Below are positions 9,276 to 17,334 of a stretch of 64,000 nucleotides of DNA, one piece after another. Both the position numbers and the translations under genes were made by a program. Location: contig NZ_PYAS01000013.1 in NCBI RefSeq assembly GCF_003014695.1, positions 124,001-188,000 of the forward strand, in the 5' to 3' direction. Each line of letters begins with the position of its first letter. Position 1 is the stretch's first letter. This DNA is from Dyadobacter jiangsuensis. Its GTDB lineage: Bacteria > Bacteroidota > Bacteroidia > Cytophagales > Spirosomataceae. The notes under the pieces are model-generated. The model was given only the letters and a program-made list of their open reading frames with translations. It was not told the origin of the DNA and did not search any database.

Positions 9276-9905
9276 CTATTTTTTGTCCGGGAAAGGGATG
9301 ATCAGCTTTTCGCCCCTTTCGGAGAAGTCGCGGGTTTTGCCGTTGGCTTTCATCAGCGCTTCTTTGCTAATACCATATTTGCTGGCCACCACACGAAGTA
9401 CGTCGCCGGGCCCCACGGTATGAACCGCTTTTACTTGTATTTTCAGCTTGGTAACGCCAGCTTTTACATCAGAAACAGAAGAGTTGAGGCCTTGCAAGGT
9501 TTCCGTTTTGAGGTTGTACCGCGAAGCAATGCTCGAAAATGTCTCTCCGCTTTGAACAGTATGTGTGATCTGCTCTCCACCAATCGATGAGGCCGAAATG
9601 GAAGGTTTCTGTTCTTTTTTCGGTTCTTCGGTCTTTTCTTTTACAGGCTCAGGCTTCTTTTCTTCGGCCGGTTCCTCAGTAGGCGCAGGTTCATCGCTCA
9701 CGGGTTCGGCAGCACTTTCTTCGAGTGTCGAATCGACGACTACCGATGTGAGTTCTTCGGAGCTGGAAGAGCTGTCGGAAATATATTCGTAGCCGACATA
9801 GAGCATTGCGAGTACCAGCAACACCAACACGAGCAATGTGACAATGGGCAGATTCGACTTTTCAGTGGGACGGATATTTCTTTTTTTCGGGAATTCGTCT
9901 TCCAT
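9276..9905 (-). CDS. Membrane-anchored protein with two C-terminal LysM domains
   Basis: A 209-residue protein: a short charged N terminus, one transmembrane helix (about residues 20-43), a long Ser/Glu/Pro/Lys-rich linker (about 45-105), then two LysM repeats (about 112-155, 'HTVQSGETFSSIASRYNL', and about 160-205, 'HTVGPGDVLRVVASKYGI'). LysM modules bind N-acetylglucosamine-containing glycans, so this is probably a peptidoglycan-binding envelope protein displayed in the periplasm. There is no catalytic domain, so it may localise or tether something rather than cut the wall. It sits downstream of purK and purE on the same strand, 60 bases past the purE start side, but the functional link is not obvious. 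Confidence 0.8.
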   Translation of the reverse strand: MEDEFPKKRNIRPTEKSNLPIVTLLVLVLLVLAMLYVGYEYISDSSSSSEELTSVVVDSTLEESAAEPVSDEPAPTEEPAEEKKPEPVKEKTEEPKKEQKPSISASSIGGEQITHTVQSGETFSSIASRYNLKTETLQGLNSSVSDVKAGVTKLKIQVKAVHTVGPGDVLRVVASKYGISKEALMKANGKTRDFSERGEKLIIPFPDKK

Positions 9906-9965
9906 AACCTGGCCGGATTCTATTTTTTAGTGGAGTTAATTTTCTACGAAAATAATAAAGGTAAC

Positions 9966-10457
9966 CTAGTTTCCAAGTTGATTTTTCAATTCCTCGTTCA
10001 TCACTGCAACTTTGTCTTTCAGGCTCTCTTTGAATGCGTCAAGCCTTTTTGCTACCTCCGCGTCACTCGCTCCGATAATCTGCGCGGCGAGGATTCCGGC
10101 ATTTCTCGCGCCGTCCAACGCCACCGTCGCAACAGGAACACCGGCAGGCATTTGCAGAATCGAAAGCACCGAATCCCAGCCGTCAATCGAATTGCTTGAC
10201 AAAACCGGCACTCCGATCACCGGAAGGGATGTCAGTGATGCCACCATCCCGGGTAAATGAGCGGCTCCGCCCGCGCCCGCTATGATCACCTGCAAGCCGC
10301 GGCTGCGTGCCGATGCTGCGTATTCGAGCATGCGCTCAGGCGTGCGGTGCGCCGATACGATCTCCATTTCATATGAGATGCCCAGTTCCGTCAATGCGTC
10401 TGCGGCGAGCTGCATTACCTTTCTGTCAGAAAGGCTGCCCATGATAATCCCTACCAT
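9966..10457 (-). CDS. purE: 5-(carboxyamino)imidazole ribonucleotide mutase PurE
   Basis: PurE class I converts N5-CAIR to CAIR in de novo purine synthesis. The 163-residue length is typical. Visible family motifs include 'IIMGSLSDRKVM' at the N terminus (the class I GSxSD signature), 'SAHRTPERM', and 'GAGGAAHLPGMVAS'. The neighbouring purK supplies its substrate, and only nine bases separate the purK stop from the purE start, so they form an operon. Confidence 0.97.
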   Translation of the reverse strand: MVGIIMGSLSDRKVMQLAADALTELGISYEMEIVSAHRTPERMLEYAASARSRGLQVIIAGAGGAAHLPGMVASLTSLPVIGVPVLSSNSIDGWDSVLSILQMPAGVPVATVALDGARNAGILAAQIIGASDAEVAKRLDAFKESLKDKVAVMNEELKNQLGN

Positions 10458-10466
10458 TGGTATGTT

Positions 10467-11606
10467 CTACTTCGTTTTGTGACTGATTACTTTAATATTA
10501 TCCCTGACAAAATCCGCTTTTGCTTTGAGCGAGGCTATATCCGCGTCCATAATCGTGATATGGCCCATTTTGCGGAATGGCTTGGTGATCGCTTTCCAGT
10601 AAAGGAACGGAAACACTTCCGGCGTTGCAAGTAACTTTTCCATTCCCTGATAAACAGCCGGGCCTTCATAACCATCCTCTCCCAGCAGGTTCACCATTGC
10701 CGACGGCCCGTAGGCATGCGTACTGCCCAGCGGCAGGTTCAGGATCGCCCGCCAGTGTTGCTCATATTGAGAGGTCGCGTTTGCGCGGATCGTATGGTGG
10801 CCGCTGTTATGAGGGCGTGGCGCTACTTCGTTGATCAGCACTTCCCCGTCAGGTGTCAGGAAAAGCTCTACCGCCAGCAATCCCACGATCTGAAATGCTT
10901 CGGCCGTTTTGCGGGCAATTTCCTGCGCTTTGGCATTCACATCATCGCTGATCTCCGCCGGTGCAAAAAGGTATTCAACGAGGTTATGTTCAGGATGAAA
11001 GACCATTTCCACGGTAGGGAATGTTTCTACTTCCCCATTTGCATTGCGGGCAACAATTACTGCCAGTTCTTTTTCAAATGGGACCGCTTTTTCCAACAGG
11101 CCGGGCTTGTCGAACGCCTTGTCGAGGTCATTCGCCGATGTCAGCCGTTGCACCCCGCGTCCATCGTAACCGTCTTTTCCGAGCTTGTGAAATGCGGGGA
11201 GAAATGAGAGGTAGTTGGCAACATCCTCGCGGTTTTCCGTTAGTATAAATTCCGCGGTTGGAAGCTGTTTTTCAGCGTAAAATTGCTTCTGAATGCGTTT
11301 GTCCTGTATCTGACGGATCACAGAAGGCTGGGGGTAAACCTTTTTTCCTTCTTTTTCCAAGGCTTCGAGCGCCTCTACATTTACCTTTTCGATTTCAATG
11401 GTAATGACGTCGAGCTCTTTACCAAAGTGATATACGGTGTCAAAATCTTGCAGCGACCCCTGCGTAAAGTGGGGCGCTATTTTCCGGCACGGTGCTTCTG
11501 CGTCCGGGTCGAGTACGTGAATATCGAGGTTCCAGTCCACAGCAGCTTGAAGGAGCATCAGCCCCAGCTGCCCGCCACCAAGAATTCCTATTCGGGATGA
11601 AAGCAT
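10467..11606 (-). CDS. purK: 5-(carboxyamino)imidazole ribonucleotide synthase PurK
   Basis: A 379-residue ATP-grasp enzyme that carboxylates AIR with bicarbonate and ATP to N5-CAIR. The N-terminal 'IGILGGGQLGLML' is the standard PurK start. The central ATP-grasp region includes 'KLGKDGYDGRGVQ', and the late 'EVAPRPHNSGHHTI' is the conserved metal- and substrate-binding block. It is the first gene of a purK-purE operon. The intact purK with class I PurE indicates the bacterial two-step route to CAIR. Confidence 0.97.
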   Translation of the reverse strand: MLSSRIGILGGGQLGLMLLQAAVDWNLDIHVLDPDAEAPCRKIAPHFTQGSLQDFDTVYHFGKELDVITIEIEKVNVEALEALEKEGKKVYPQPSVIRQIQDKRIQKQFYAEKQLPTAEFILTENREDVANYLSFLPAFHKLGKDGYDGRGVQRLTSANDLDKAFDKPGLLEKAVPFEKELAVIVARNANGEVETFPTVEMVFHPEHNLVEYLFAPAEISDDVNAKAQEIARKTAEAFQIVGLLAVELFLTPDGEVLINEVAPRPHNSGHHTIRANATSQYEQHWRAILNLPLGSTHAYGPSAMVNLLGEDGYEGPAVYQGMEKLLATPEVFPFLYWKAITKPFRKMGHITIMDADIASLKAKADFVRDNIKVISHKTK

Positions 11607-11727
11607 TTATGAAATGATATTTTCCCGCAAAATTGGTTTAAAAACGGGTCAGAAAAAAGGAATGTTCGGCAAATGTCAGTCAGGAATGGTCAGAATGTCA
11701 GGTGTTGTTATTTTGAAAATGCAATTG

Positions 11728-12104
11728 TTATAGCGCATTTGACACTTTCAGCCCCGGAATCATCCTGAAATCTTTCATGTTTGCCGTCCGCAATTCGAGA
11801 TTGTAAACCAATCGGTAGCCGCTATCAGCGCGTCGGACGCAGTCACCGAGTGAGACAATGCGAATGAATGACCTATCTGCGTGGCCGCCTGAGCAGTGGC
11901 TTCGTTCAGATCGAAATGATTGAAGCCGTTGAGCAAACGCCTGATCTTTGCAAGTTCCGCTTTGTTAAGGCAACCGTTGTAAAGTTCAAGCACGATAACC
12001 GTGTTGACTGCAAGATCAAGCTTTTCTGCACAATCAATAAACTCAATAGCCGCTTGTTTCCCCCTGAGATAATCGATGAGGATATTCGTATCCAGCAGGA
12101 GCAT
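11728..12104 (-). pseudogene. PIN-domain (VapC-like) toxin gene with a frameshift near its 3' end
   Basis: The intact frame (12104 down to a TGA at 11775) encodes 109 residues starting 'MLLLDTNILIDYLRG', a PIN-domain start with the first catalytic Asp, followed by 'VIVLELYNG' and 'TASDALIAAT'. After that the frame reads into 14 unrelated residues and stops. Shifting frame near position 11812 restores a typical VapC tail: 'YNLELRTANMKDF' and then residues to a TAA at 11728-11730. Adding one base at the site would give AATALVYNLELRTANM, which fits the family very well. The last catalytic acidic residue is in the displaced part, so the shorter protein is probably inactive. Single-base deletion or sequencing error are both possible. 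It follows its putative antitoxin by one base. Confidence 0.75.
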
Positions 12105-12105
12105 A

Positions 12106-12378
12106 TTAACATCTGAAATCCCGACGTATTCTCCTTACATATTCGGCGGAATCCGAGACATACGAGAAAGGCTTCACGCTAGGATCATTGGCCATGGCCT
12201 CCTCTTCGGGCGTGAGCTCCTCACAAATTACTCGTGCGTGCGCTGAGGGATCAAGGCGCATGTAGGGAACAATGGGTTCATTGAGCTGGGCAGCACTTGT
12301 CTCTTCAAGATCAGTGTAGGGCGACTCCACGATATCACCGTGCTTTCCGGCTGATTTGTTTAGGTAAGGTGTTTTCAT
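12106..12378 (-). CDS. Putative antitoxin paired with the PIN-domain gene
   Basis: A small protein of 90 residues from the ATG at 12378 (MKTPYLNKSAG); an upstream start at 12414 would add 12 residues. No recognisable domain, but it is highly acidic in the middle ('LTPEEEAMAND') and ends in a basic stretch ('EYVRRIRRDFRC'). Its stop lies one base before the PIN gene's ATG, the standard antitoxin-toxin order and spacing, so the antitoxin role is inferred from context only. It is not an obvious AbrB, RHH or Phd-type DNA-binding protein. Confidence 0.5.
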   Translation of the reverse strand: MKTPYLNKSAGKHGDIVESPYTDLEETSAAQLNEPIVPYMRLDPSAHARVICEELTPEEEAMANDPSVKPFSYVSDSAEYVRRIRRDFRC

Positions 12379-12458
12379 AGTGACGTGCTCTTTGATTTTT
12401 ACAAATTTACGCATCGCTTCGCGGATGAAGAAGCCGCTAAATCGTCACACGATAATTA

Positions 12459-14513
12459 CTATTTCATAAACCGAATCAATCCGATTTCAGCCAACAAAAA
12501 GAACAGCGCCGCGTAAAGGAAGAATTTCCAAAGATTAGTTCCCATATTTTGCTGCTGGAATGCGGTAGAGAAGGCGTCGTCGTCAATGCGGTCGAAGACC
12601 TGGATGTTCTTTTTGCCGGAAAATGCGGCTCGCAGCTCCTCTGGGGAATAGTATTGTAGTCTGGATTCGGCGTGATTGTGATTAAGGGCGATAATCTGCT
12701 CGGTTTTATTGTCAAGGACGAGCTCGAAATAGCCGGCGGTGAGCCCGTCGGCGGTCTGGTCACCCTGGGGGATTTCTAGCAAGAGCTGATTGCCGGCCAT
12801 ACGCTGCACGGGGATAATCTCGGTTTTGTTACGCCTGAGCTTGTAAACGGAATTGGGCTTGGGCTTACCGACAGTCAAACTGATCGGGTTTTCATCAAAC
12901 GTGAACGAGGTACGCTGCTGCCGAACGCTCGAAGCGGCAATTTTATACATCACCGGCACAAATATGGCGTGCTGGGCCACATTCCCGTTCTCCTGACTTA
13001 GAGGTGCCGCGAACAGGTAAGTTTTGCCCGTACCTGCCAATACCTGGTTAAGGTAAGTCTGTCCGTTCCGCAGCGTAAGCAACTGCTGCCCGGCGCTTGC
13101 CCAGCTCCATACGGGTAACACATTAGGCAGGTTAAGATTCATTTCCTGACGCATCGATTCCTCGAAAACATCGCTGAAAAACGGATTGTTGCGGTCGGGC
13201 ACGGCGAGCGCCAGCGAAGCCTGGGCTTTTTCCGAAGTGATGCCGTTAATGCCCAATGCACTTAAAAAACGTCCATAGCTGTCCGCAGCAGGCGCAGCGG
13301 GAGGTATGATCGCCAGGCTGCCGCCTTGGCGTACAAAATCCTGCAAATCCTGCGGCAGCGTGCCTGATAGCTGCGTTACACCTTCCAGCACCACGAGATC
13401 GGAGCTTCTGATCAGGCCCGGATCCACATTCTGCGCGCTGTAACTCTGGAGAGTGAAAAGGCTATCGTTCGCATAAACATTCTCGATGTAGTTTCCTTCC
13501 GGTTTTTGCCCATACACGTGCAGCACGCGGATGAGGGGTGACGCATTGAGCACAAAATAGTAATCGTTATCAAAAGTCACCGGGAAGTCGTCGAACGTAA
13601 TCTGCCCTTTTTTATACCCTTTCCCTTTCAGATTGAAGTTGAACTTCGCCGTCGCACTGCCATTGGCCGGTACGTTGACAGACGCCGTCGAGGCCTGGGT
13701 ATTGTCGAGGCTAAGTCTGAGCACGACGTTTCGAGCCTCGCGGTTGCCCGAGTTGCTCACTTTTACAAATAGTATATTGTTTTGAAGTTCGCGGATAAAC
13801 GGTGTATTAAGCCAGGCTGAATCTACGAATAAGTTCTTTTCAGCCTCAGCCTGTACCGGTACCAGGAAAATCTGGTTCGTCGAATCGGTTTGGATAGCCG
13901 AGAGGTCGCCGACGGTACTTTTCTGGAAATCCGAAAACCAGAAAAGCTGATTTTTACCCGACTGCGAATGGCGGGCCATGAGGTTTTCCTGGCGTTTATA
14001 CACCTGTTCGAGTGTGCGCGGAGTGCCCGAAAGCCCGATGGTAGTCAGGCGGTCGCGCAGTTTTTCAGCGGGGTAGAGGCCTTGTTCCTGGGCGGAAAAG
14101 TCGTTGGTTACCAGTTGCAGCGAGGTCGCGTTTTTGAACAATCCCAGCAGATCCCCCAACCGGCCGGTAGCAATGTCGAGGTAGCGCTTATTGTTCAACT
14201 CACTTTCCATGCTTAGGGAATTGTCCAGGTAGAGGCTGGTAATACCCCGCCTGTCTACGGCTACATTGCTTTCCGCCGGGATGAACGGCTGGGAGAACGC
14301 GAATGCAAGGCAGGCAATAGCGAGTATCCGCGCCGCCATGACGAGCCAATGCTTGATCTGGCGGATCGATTTCGTCTGCGTTTCAACCGCTTTGAGAAAT
14401 GCGACATTTGTGAAGTACACCCTTTTTGTCCTCCTGAAATTGAAAATGTGAACGGCAATCGGAACCGATATCGCCAGCAAACCCCACAGGAAGGACGGAA
14501 AAAGGAAACTCAT
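12459..14513 (-). CDS. BatA-like membrane protein with N-terminal double-transmembrane domain
   Basis: A 684-residue protein. The N terminus has the Bacteroidota BatA double-membrane-segment motif: hydrophobic 5-25 ('PSFLWGLLAISVPIAVHIFNF'-like start), a basic loop with 'RRTKRVYFTNVAFLKAV', and a second helix at about 58-77. A vWA-like segment follows (from 'ITSLYLDNSLSMES', DxS-type), then a long mixed region that resembles a GATase-like or flavodoxin-like fold ('VLHVYGQKPEGNY', 'DLVVLEGVTQL'), and a last transmembrane helix at about 662-680. Such proteins are common in Bacteroidota, often near MoxR/Bat aerotolerance genes, but no moxR gene is adjacent here. The role is unknown; a cell-envelope function is likely. 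Confidence 0.8.
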   Translation of the reverse strand: MSFLFPSFLWGLLAISVPIAVHIFNFRRTKRVYFTNVAFLKAVETQTKSIRQIKHWLVMAARILAIACLAFAFSQPFIPAESNVAVDRRGITSLYLDNSLSMESELNNKRYLDIATGRLGDLLGLFKNATSLQLVTNDFSAQEQGLYPAEKLRDRLTTIGLSGTPRTLEQVYKRQENLMARHSQSGKNQLFWFSDFQKSTVGDLSAIQTDSTNQIFLVPVQAEAEKNLFVDSAWLNTPFIRELQNNILFVKVSNSGNREARNVVLRLSLDNTQASTASVNVPANGSATAKFNFNLKGKGYKKGQITFDDFPVTFDNDYYFVLNASPLIRVLHVYGQKPEGNYIENVYANDSLFTLQSYSAQNVDPGLIRSSDLVVLEGVTQLSGTLPQDLQDFVRQGGSLAIIPPAAPAADSYGRFLSALGINGITSEKAQASLALAVPDRNNPFFSDVFEESMRQEMNLNLPNVLPVWSWASAGQQLLTLRNGQTYLNQVLAGTGKTYLFAAPLSQENGNVAQHAIFVPVMYKIAASSVRQQRTSFTFDENPISLTVGKPKPNSVYKLRRNKTEIIPVQRMAGNQLLLEIPQGDQTADGLTAGYFELVLDNKTEQIIALNHNHAESRLQYYSPEELRAAFSGKKNIQVFDRIDDDAFSTAFQQQNMGTNLWKFFLYAALFFLLAEIGLIRFMK

Positions 14514-14671
14514 GTAGCTTAGGATAGTCTTGTATCAGTGATCAGTTGCCGAATATGGCTTCAAAACGGCAGTTTTCAAATGTTCAACGCAGTTAGTAAA
14601 GACAAATTACACCAAATTCTCATAACAGTTTTTTATTTGAGGACCTTTCTCATATCTCGGGCGCTTTTTTC

Positions 14672-14679
14672 TAACTTTG
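14672..14679 (+). promoter_or_regulatory. Putative -7 promoter box (TAACTTTG)
   Basis: Matches TAnnTTTG. It lies about 73 bases upstream of the ATG at 14752 and inside the upstream in-frame extension, which argues against the earlier possible start at 14677. No clear -33 TTG at normal spacing. Confidence 0.5.
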
Positions 14680-14751
14680 CACTTCATTTTGCCGTGGCCG
14701 CGTTTTGAATGGCGGCTGCAAAGAGAGAAGATCGTTAATTTAAACAGAGTT

Positions 14752-15303
14752 ATGGCCAAAGTTTCGGTAAACAAACACCAGCCCGTCTATCAAATGCCTA
14801 CGAACCCGGCTGCGGTTCGTACCAAGAAGTACGCCTTACCTACCCAAAAATACATTTCGTTGGCCATGCGTTATTTTTTCAAGACGCAGCTCAAATGGGT
14901 ACTCGTACCCGTGGCCCTGATCCTGATCAATGCGGTGATCAGCCTCACAGGCATTTATCCCAATTTGTGGATTTACATCACCGTTGTGGTGGCTTCTATT
15001 CTTTACGTGCTGTTCTGGCTGATCCAGTTCACGGGCATTACGCAGCTCGCGCAATACAAGCCGATGTTTGAAAAGTTCTCTTACGAGATCGACAACCGCC
15101 AGATTCTCATGAAGCTGAACCAGAAGGAAGGAAGTGTGATGAAATGGGAGCAGATCCTGGAAGGGTATAAAGATAAGGACGCCTACGTGCTGGTTATTTC
15201 AAAAGGGCAATTCCTGCATTTGCCGTTCAATATTTTTACTTCCGAGCACGATATCAAGGTTTTTGAACGCCTTTTAAAGCAGAAAGAAATATTGAAAGCC
15301 TGA
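14752..15303 (+). CDS. Small membrane protein with YcxB-like C-terminal domain
   Basis: The start is set at the ATG at 14752 (MAKVSVNKHQPVYQ), because the promoter box lies inside the longer frame. About 183 residues. Two adjacent transmembrane helices at roughly 45-65 and 70-92 are followed by a soluble C-terminal domain with 'YEIDNRQILMKLNQKEGSVMKWEQILEGYKD'-like beta strands, as in YcxB-like proteins (a PH-like domain of unknown function). The gene is monocistronic, with a good terminator after it, and is divergent from the BatA-like gene. Confidence 0.65.
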   Translation: MAKVSVNKHQPVYQMPTNPAAVRTKKYALPTQKYISLAMRYFFKTQLKWVLVPVALILINAVISLTGIYPNLWIYITVVVASILYVLFWLIQFTGITQLAQYKPMFEKFSYEIDNRQILMKLNQKEGSVMKWEQILEGYKDKDAYVLVISKGQFLHLPFNIFTSEHDIKVFERLLKQKEILKA

Positions 15304-15320
15304 TCGACGGCATTCATGAA

Positions 15321-15352
15321 AAACGCCCGGCTGGAAAGTCGGGCGTTTTTTG
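15321..15352. terminator. Hairpin terminator between convergent genes
   Basis: Arms AACGCCCG and CGGGCGTT with a short loop, followed by six T on the plus strand and preceded by A's, so it can act in both directions for the YcxB-like (plus) and DUF1684 (minus) genes. Confidence 0.8.
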
Positions 15353-15358
15353 TTGGAG

Positions 15359-15979
15359 CTATTTGATACTCGCTTCGTGCTGATGCTTGGTGAAATTCTT
15401 TTCCCCGGCTGTAACCGCAACCGCCAGGTGGTTGTTCAGCGGCGGAATCGGGCAGTTATAGCCGGTACTGTATGCACAATAAGGGTTGTATGCTTTGTTG
15501 AAGTCGAGCACGCAGGTTCCGTTTTTCAGATCCGTCGTTTTCAGGTCGAGGTAGCGGCCGCCGCCGTAGGTGTCGGTGCCGTTAGTCTTATCTTTGAAAG
15601 GGACAAAAAGATAATCCTTGTATTTAGCAAGTTGTTGCAGGCTGAGGCTGCGGTACACTGTCAATTTTTGTCTGCGGCCATTTACCTTGAATTTCAACAC
15701 CCCGTACTTCACGTAGGTCTTGTTCATTCCGCTGTAAGTAGGCATTTCGAAGGACTTGCCTTTCGCCTTTTCGAAATGGGCCACCACGCGATACGTGGAA
15801 TCGGGCTCATAGAATTGTAAATAGGACAAATCCGCTGCTTTGAGCGGCGAGTTCTCCGAGTGCAGGAACTCCTCCTTGTAATGATTTCTGTACTGATTAG
15901 TCTCTTCGGTAAAAGTTTGTGCTTGTGATCCAAACGCCGCGACCAGAACTGTAAACAGTGTGCTTAAAACAACTTTCAT
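15359..15979 (-). CDS. DUF1684 domain-containing secreted protein
   Basis: 206 residues with a signal peptide (about 1-20, ending SQAQ). The mature part matches the DUF1684 pattern: 'SPLKAADLSYLQFYEPDSTY', 'TYGGGRYLDL', 'DFNKAYNPYCAYS' and 'CPIPPLNNHLAVAVTAGEK'. The 'FN.AYNPYC.Y...' and 'CP.PP..N.L...' blocks are the hallmark of this family and hold conserved cysteines. The biochemical role is unknown. It is preceded by a terminator, so it is transcribed separately from the lipoprotein gene upstream. Confidence 0.8.
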   Translation of the reverse strand: MKVVLSTLFTVLVAAFGSQAQTFTEETNQYRNHYKEEFLHSENSPLKAADLSYLQFYEPDSTYRVVAHFEKAKGKSFEMPTYSGMNKTYVKYGVLKFKVNGRRQKLTVYRSLSLQQLAKYKDYLFVPFKDKTNGTDTYGGGRYLDLKTTDLKNGTCVLDFNKAYNPYCAYSTGYNCPIPPLNNHLAVAVTAGEKNFTKHQHEASIK

Positions 15980-15995
15980 ACGTTAGGGAAAAAAG

Positions 15996-16020
15996 AAATC
16001 CGGTAATTTTTACCGGATTT
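15996..16020 (-). terminator. Hairpin terminator for the lipoprotein gene
   Basis: Perfect 11-bp arms (AAATCCGGTAA / TTACCGGATTT) with a three-base loop. On the minus strand the stem is followed by CTTTTTT, so it ends transcription coming from the lipoprotein gene at 16066-16602. Confidence 0.8.
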
Positions 16021-16065
16021 TATAAAAATTATTCCAGAAACCCAAAAACGGGGGAACTTTTTCGA

Positions 16066-16602
16066 TTATTGGGCCGAAATTTTCTTCACTTTCGATTCGT
16101 CGATATTATAGGCTTTCACAACCGCTTCATAGTCGTTCAGATCCACTTCCGCATTGGCGCGTCCTTTGAGGAAATCCGAGGGGATTACCACCACGCGGAA
16201 CTCGAACCCGCGGGTCCAGTCGGTTGCGAGTTGGGATCTCTGGACATTTGAGTCCAGGAAAATCTCCATATCCTTATCGGTGCGGTTGAAACTATAAGTT
16301 ACGATGAGACCGTTGTTGCCGAAAGCCGTTTGAGGTAGCGGCTGGTATGATTTAAGGCCGCCCTGGGTACCCCAGTTTACATACACCAGCACGGCGTCGG
16401 AGGGCAGGACTTCAATGTTTTCCTGTGCGAAATTGAGGATGAAGCCCCAATTATTGGCAGAAGTGAAGTCTACCTTAGTGATGTCGAAGGTTATTCCCAG
16501 CACATCGCCTCCTTGTGGTCCGGGATCGCCTTTCGGCCCGCGGCAGCTCTGGAACAATGCGAGGACAGCAAGTAATAGTAGGGGCAAGAGTTTTCTGTTC
16601 AT
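16066..16602 (-). CDS. Lipoprotein of unknown function with a short collagen-like repeat
   Basis: 178 residues. A lipoprotein signal with lipobox 'LFQSC' puts the lipidated cysteine at residue 20. It is followed directly by a short collagen-like Gly-X-Y stretch (GPKGDPGPQGG), a pattern often seen in small Bacteroidota lipoproteins. The remainder is predicted to be mostly beta-strand. I recognise no domain with a function. It sits alone on the minus strand and has its own terminator. Confidence 0.7.
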   Translation of the reverse strand: MNRKLLPLLLLAVLALFQSCRGPKGDPGPQGGDVLGITFDITKVDFTSANNWGFILNFAQENIEVLPSDAVLVYVNWGTQGGLKSYQPLPQTAFGNNGLIVTYSFNRTDKDMEIFLDSNVQRSQLATDWTRGFEFRVVVIPSDFLKGRANAEVDLNDYEAVVKAYNIDESKVKKISAQ

Positions 16603-16865
16603 GACTTGTGAGTTGAGAAAAATGAGAAATCTGTTAAAAATTTGTGATTAGATGATGATGCAATTATAAAGTTTAAATCTCGATCGGGCATTAACCTTTG
16701 TTAACTAAAAAACGCCATACCACGCATCACAGGGAGGCACATACTGGAACAGAGGACGGTAAGTAATTATTGTGTTTTTAATGCAGGGATTGTTTGCGTA
16801 GATATCGTTTGCATGCTACTTTTCCCGGAAACAACGATTTTGGATCAACATTAAAAGGAACAACG

Positions 16866-17285
16866 ATGATTAACCGTAAAGCAACAGCCATTTGGAAAGG
16901 TACCGGCAAAGAAGGTACAGGTACGATCAGCACGCAGAGCACAGTTCTGGAAAATACCCAGTACTCTTTCAACACCCGTTTCGCAGACGGTAAGGGAACC
17001 AACCCGGAAGAGCTGGTTGCAGCCGCACACGCCGGATGTTTTGCCATGAAGCTGAGCTTCGAACTAAACGCCGCCGGTTTCACTGCCGACGAGCTGAACG
17101 CTACCGCCACAGTTTCACTGGATCCTGCAAAAGGCCAGGTTGTGAAGAGCGCAATCGACCTGAAAGCGCAGGTTCCAGGCATCAGCGCGGAGCAATTCGC
17201 GCAGGTAGCCGACAAGGCGAAAAAGGAATGTCCTATCTCTCAGCTGCTCAATGCAGAAATCACATTGAACGCAGAGCTGGTATAA
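16866..17285 (+). CDS. OsmC/Ohr family peroxiredoxin
   Basis: The ATG at 16866 gives a 139-residue protein of normal OsmC length (MINRKATAIWKGTGKEG). The two redox cysteines of the family are present: Cys58 in 'AAAHAGCFAMKLS' and Cys122 in 'KKECPISQLLN'. OsmC proteins reduce organic hydroperoxides with a cysteine pair and dihydrolipoamide-type donors in the cytoplasm. The short 139-residue form with 'GTNPEELVAAAHAGC' fits the OsmC branch better than Ohr. It is monocistronic with a strong terminator downstream. Confidence 0.93.
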   Translation: MINRKATAIWKGTGKEGTGTISTQSTVLENTQYSFNTRFADGKGTNPEELVAAAHAGCFAMKLSFELNAAGFTADELNATATVSLDPAKGQVVKSAIDLKAQVPGISAEQFAQVADKAKKECPISQLLNAEITLNAELV

Positions 17286-17293
17286 GTCAATGG

Positions 17294-17334
17294 ACCGGTT
17301 CGCCACGTCACCACGGCCTGGCGAGCCGGTTTTT
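17294..17334 (+). terminator. Hairpin terminator after osmC
   Basis: Arms at 17294-17307 and 17317-17330 pair over 14 positions with one wobble and one mismatch, followed by a T run. It overlaps the stop codon region of the convergent hemW gene. Confidence 0.75.

Noticed and set aside
14677..14751. Upstream in-frame start for the YcxB-like gene
   Set aside because: A promoter -7 box (14672-14679) overlaps it, so the region is leader, and the added 25 residues look unlike a protein start.
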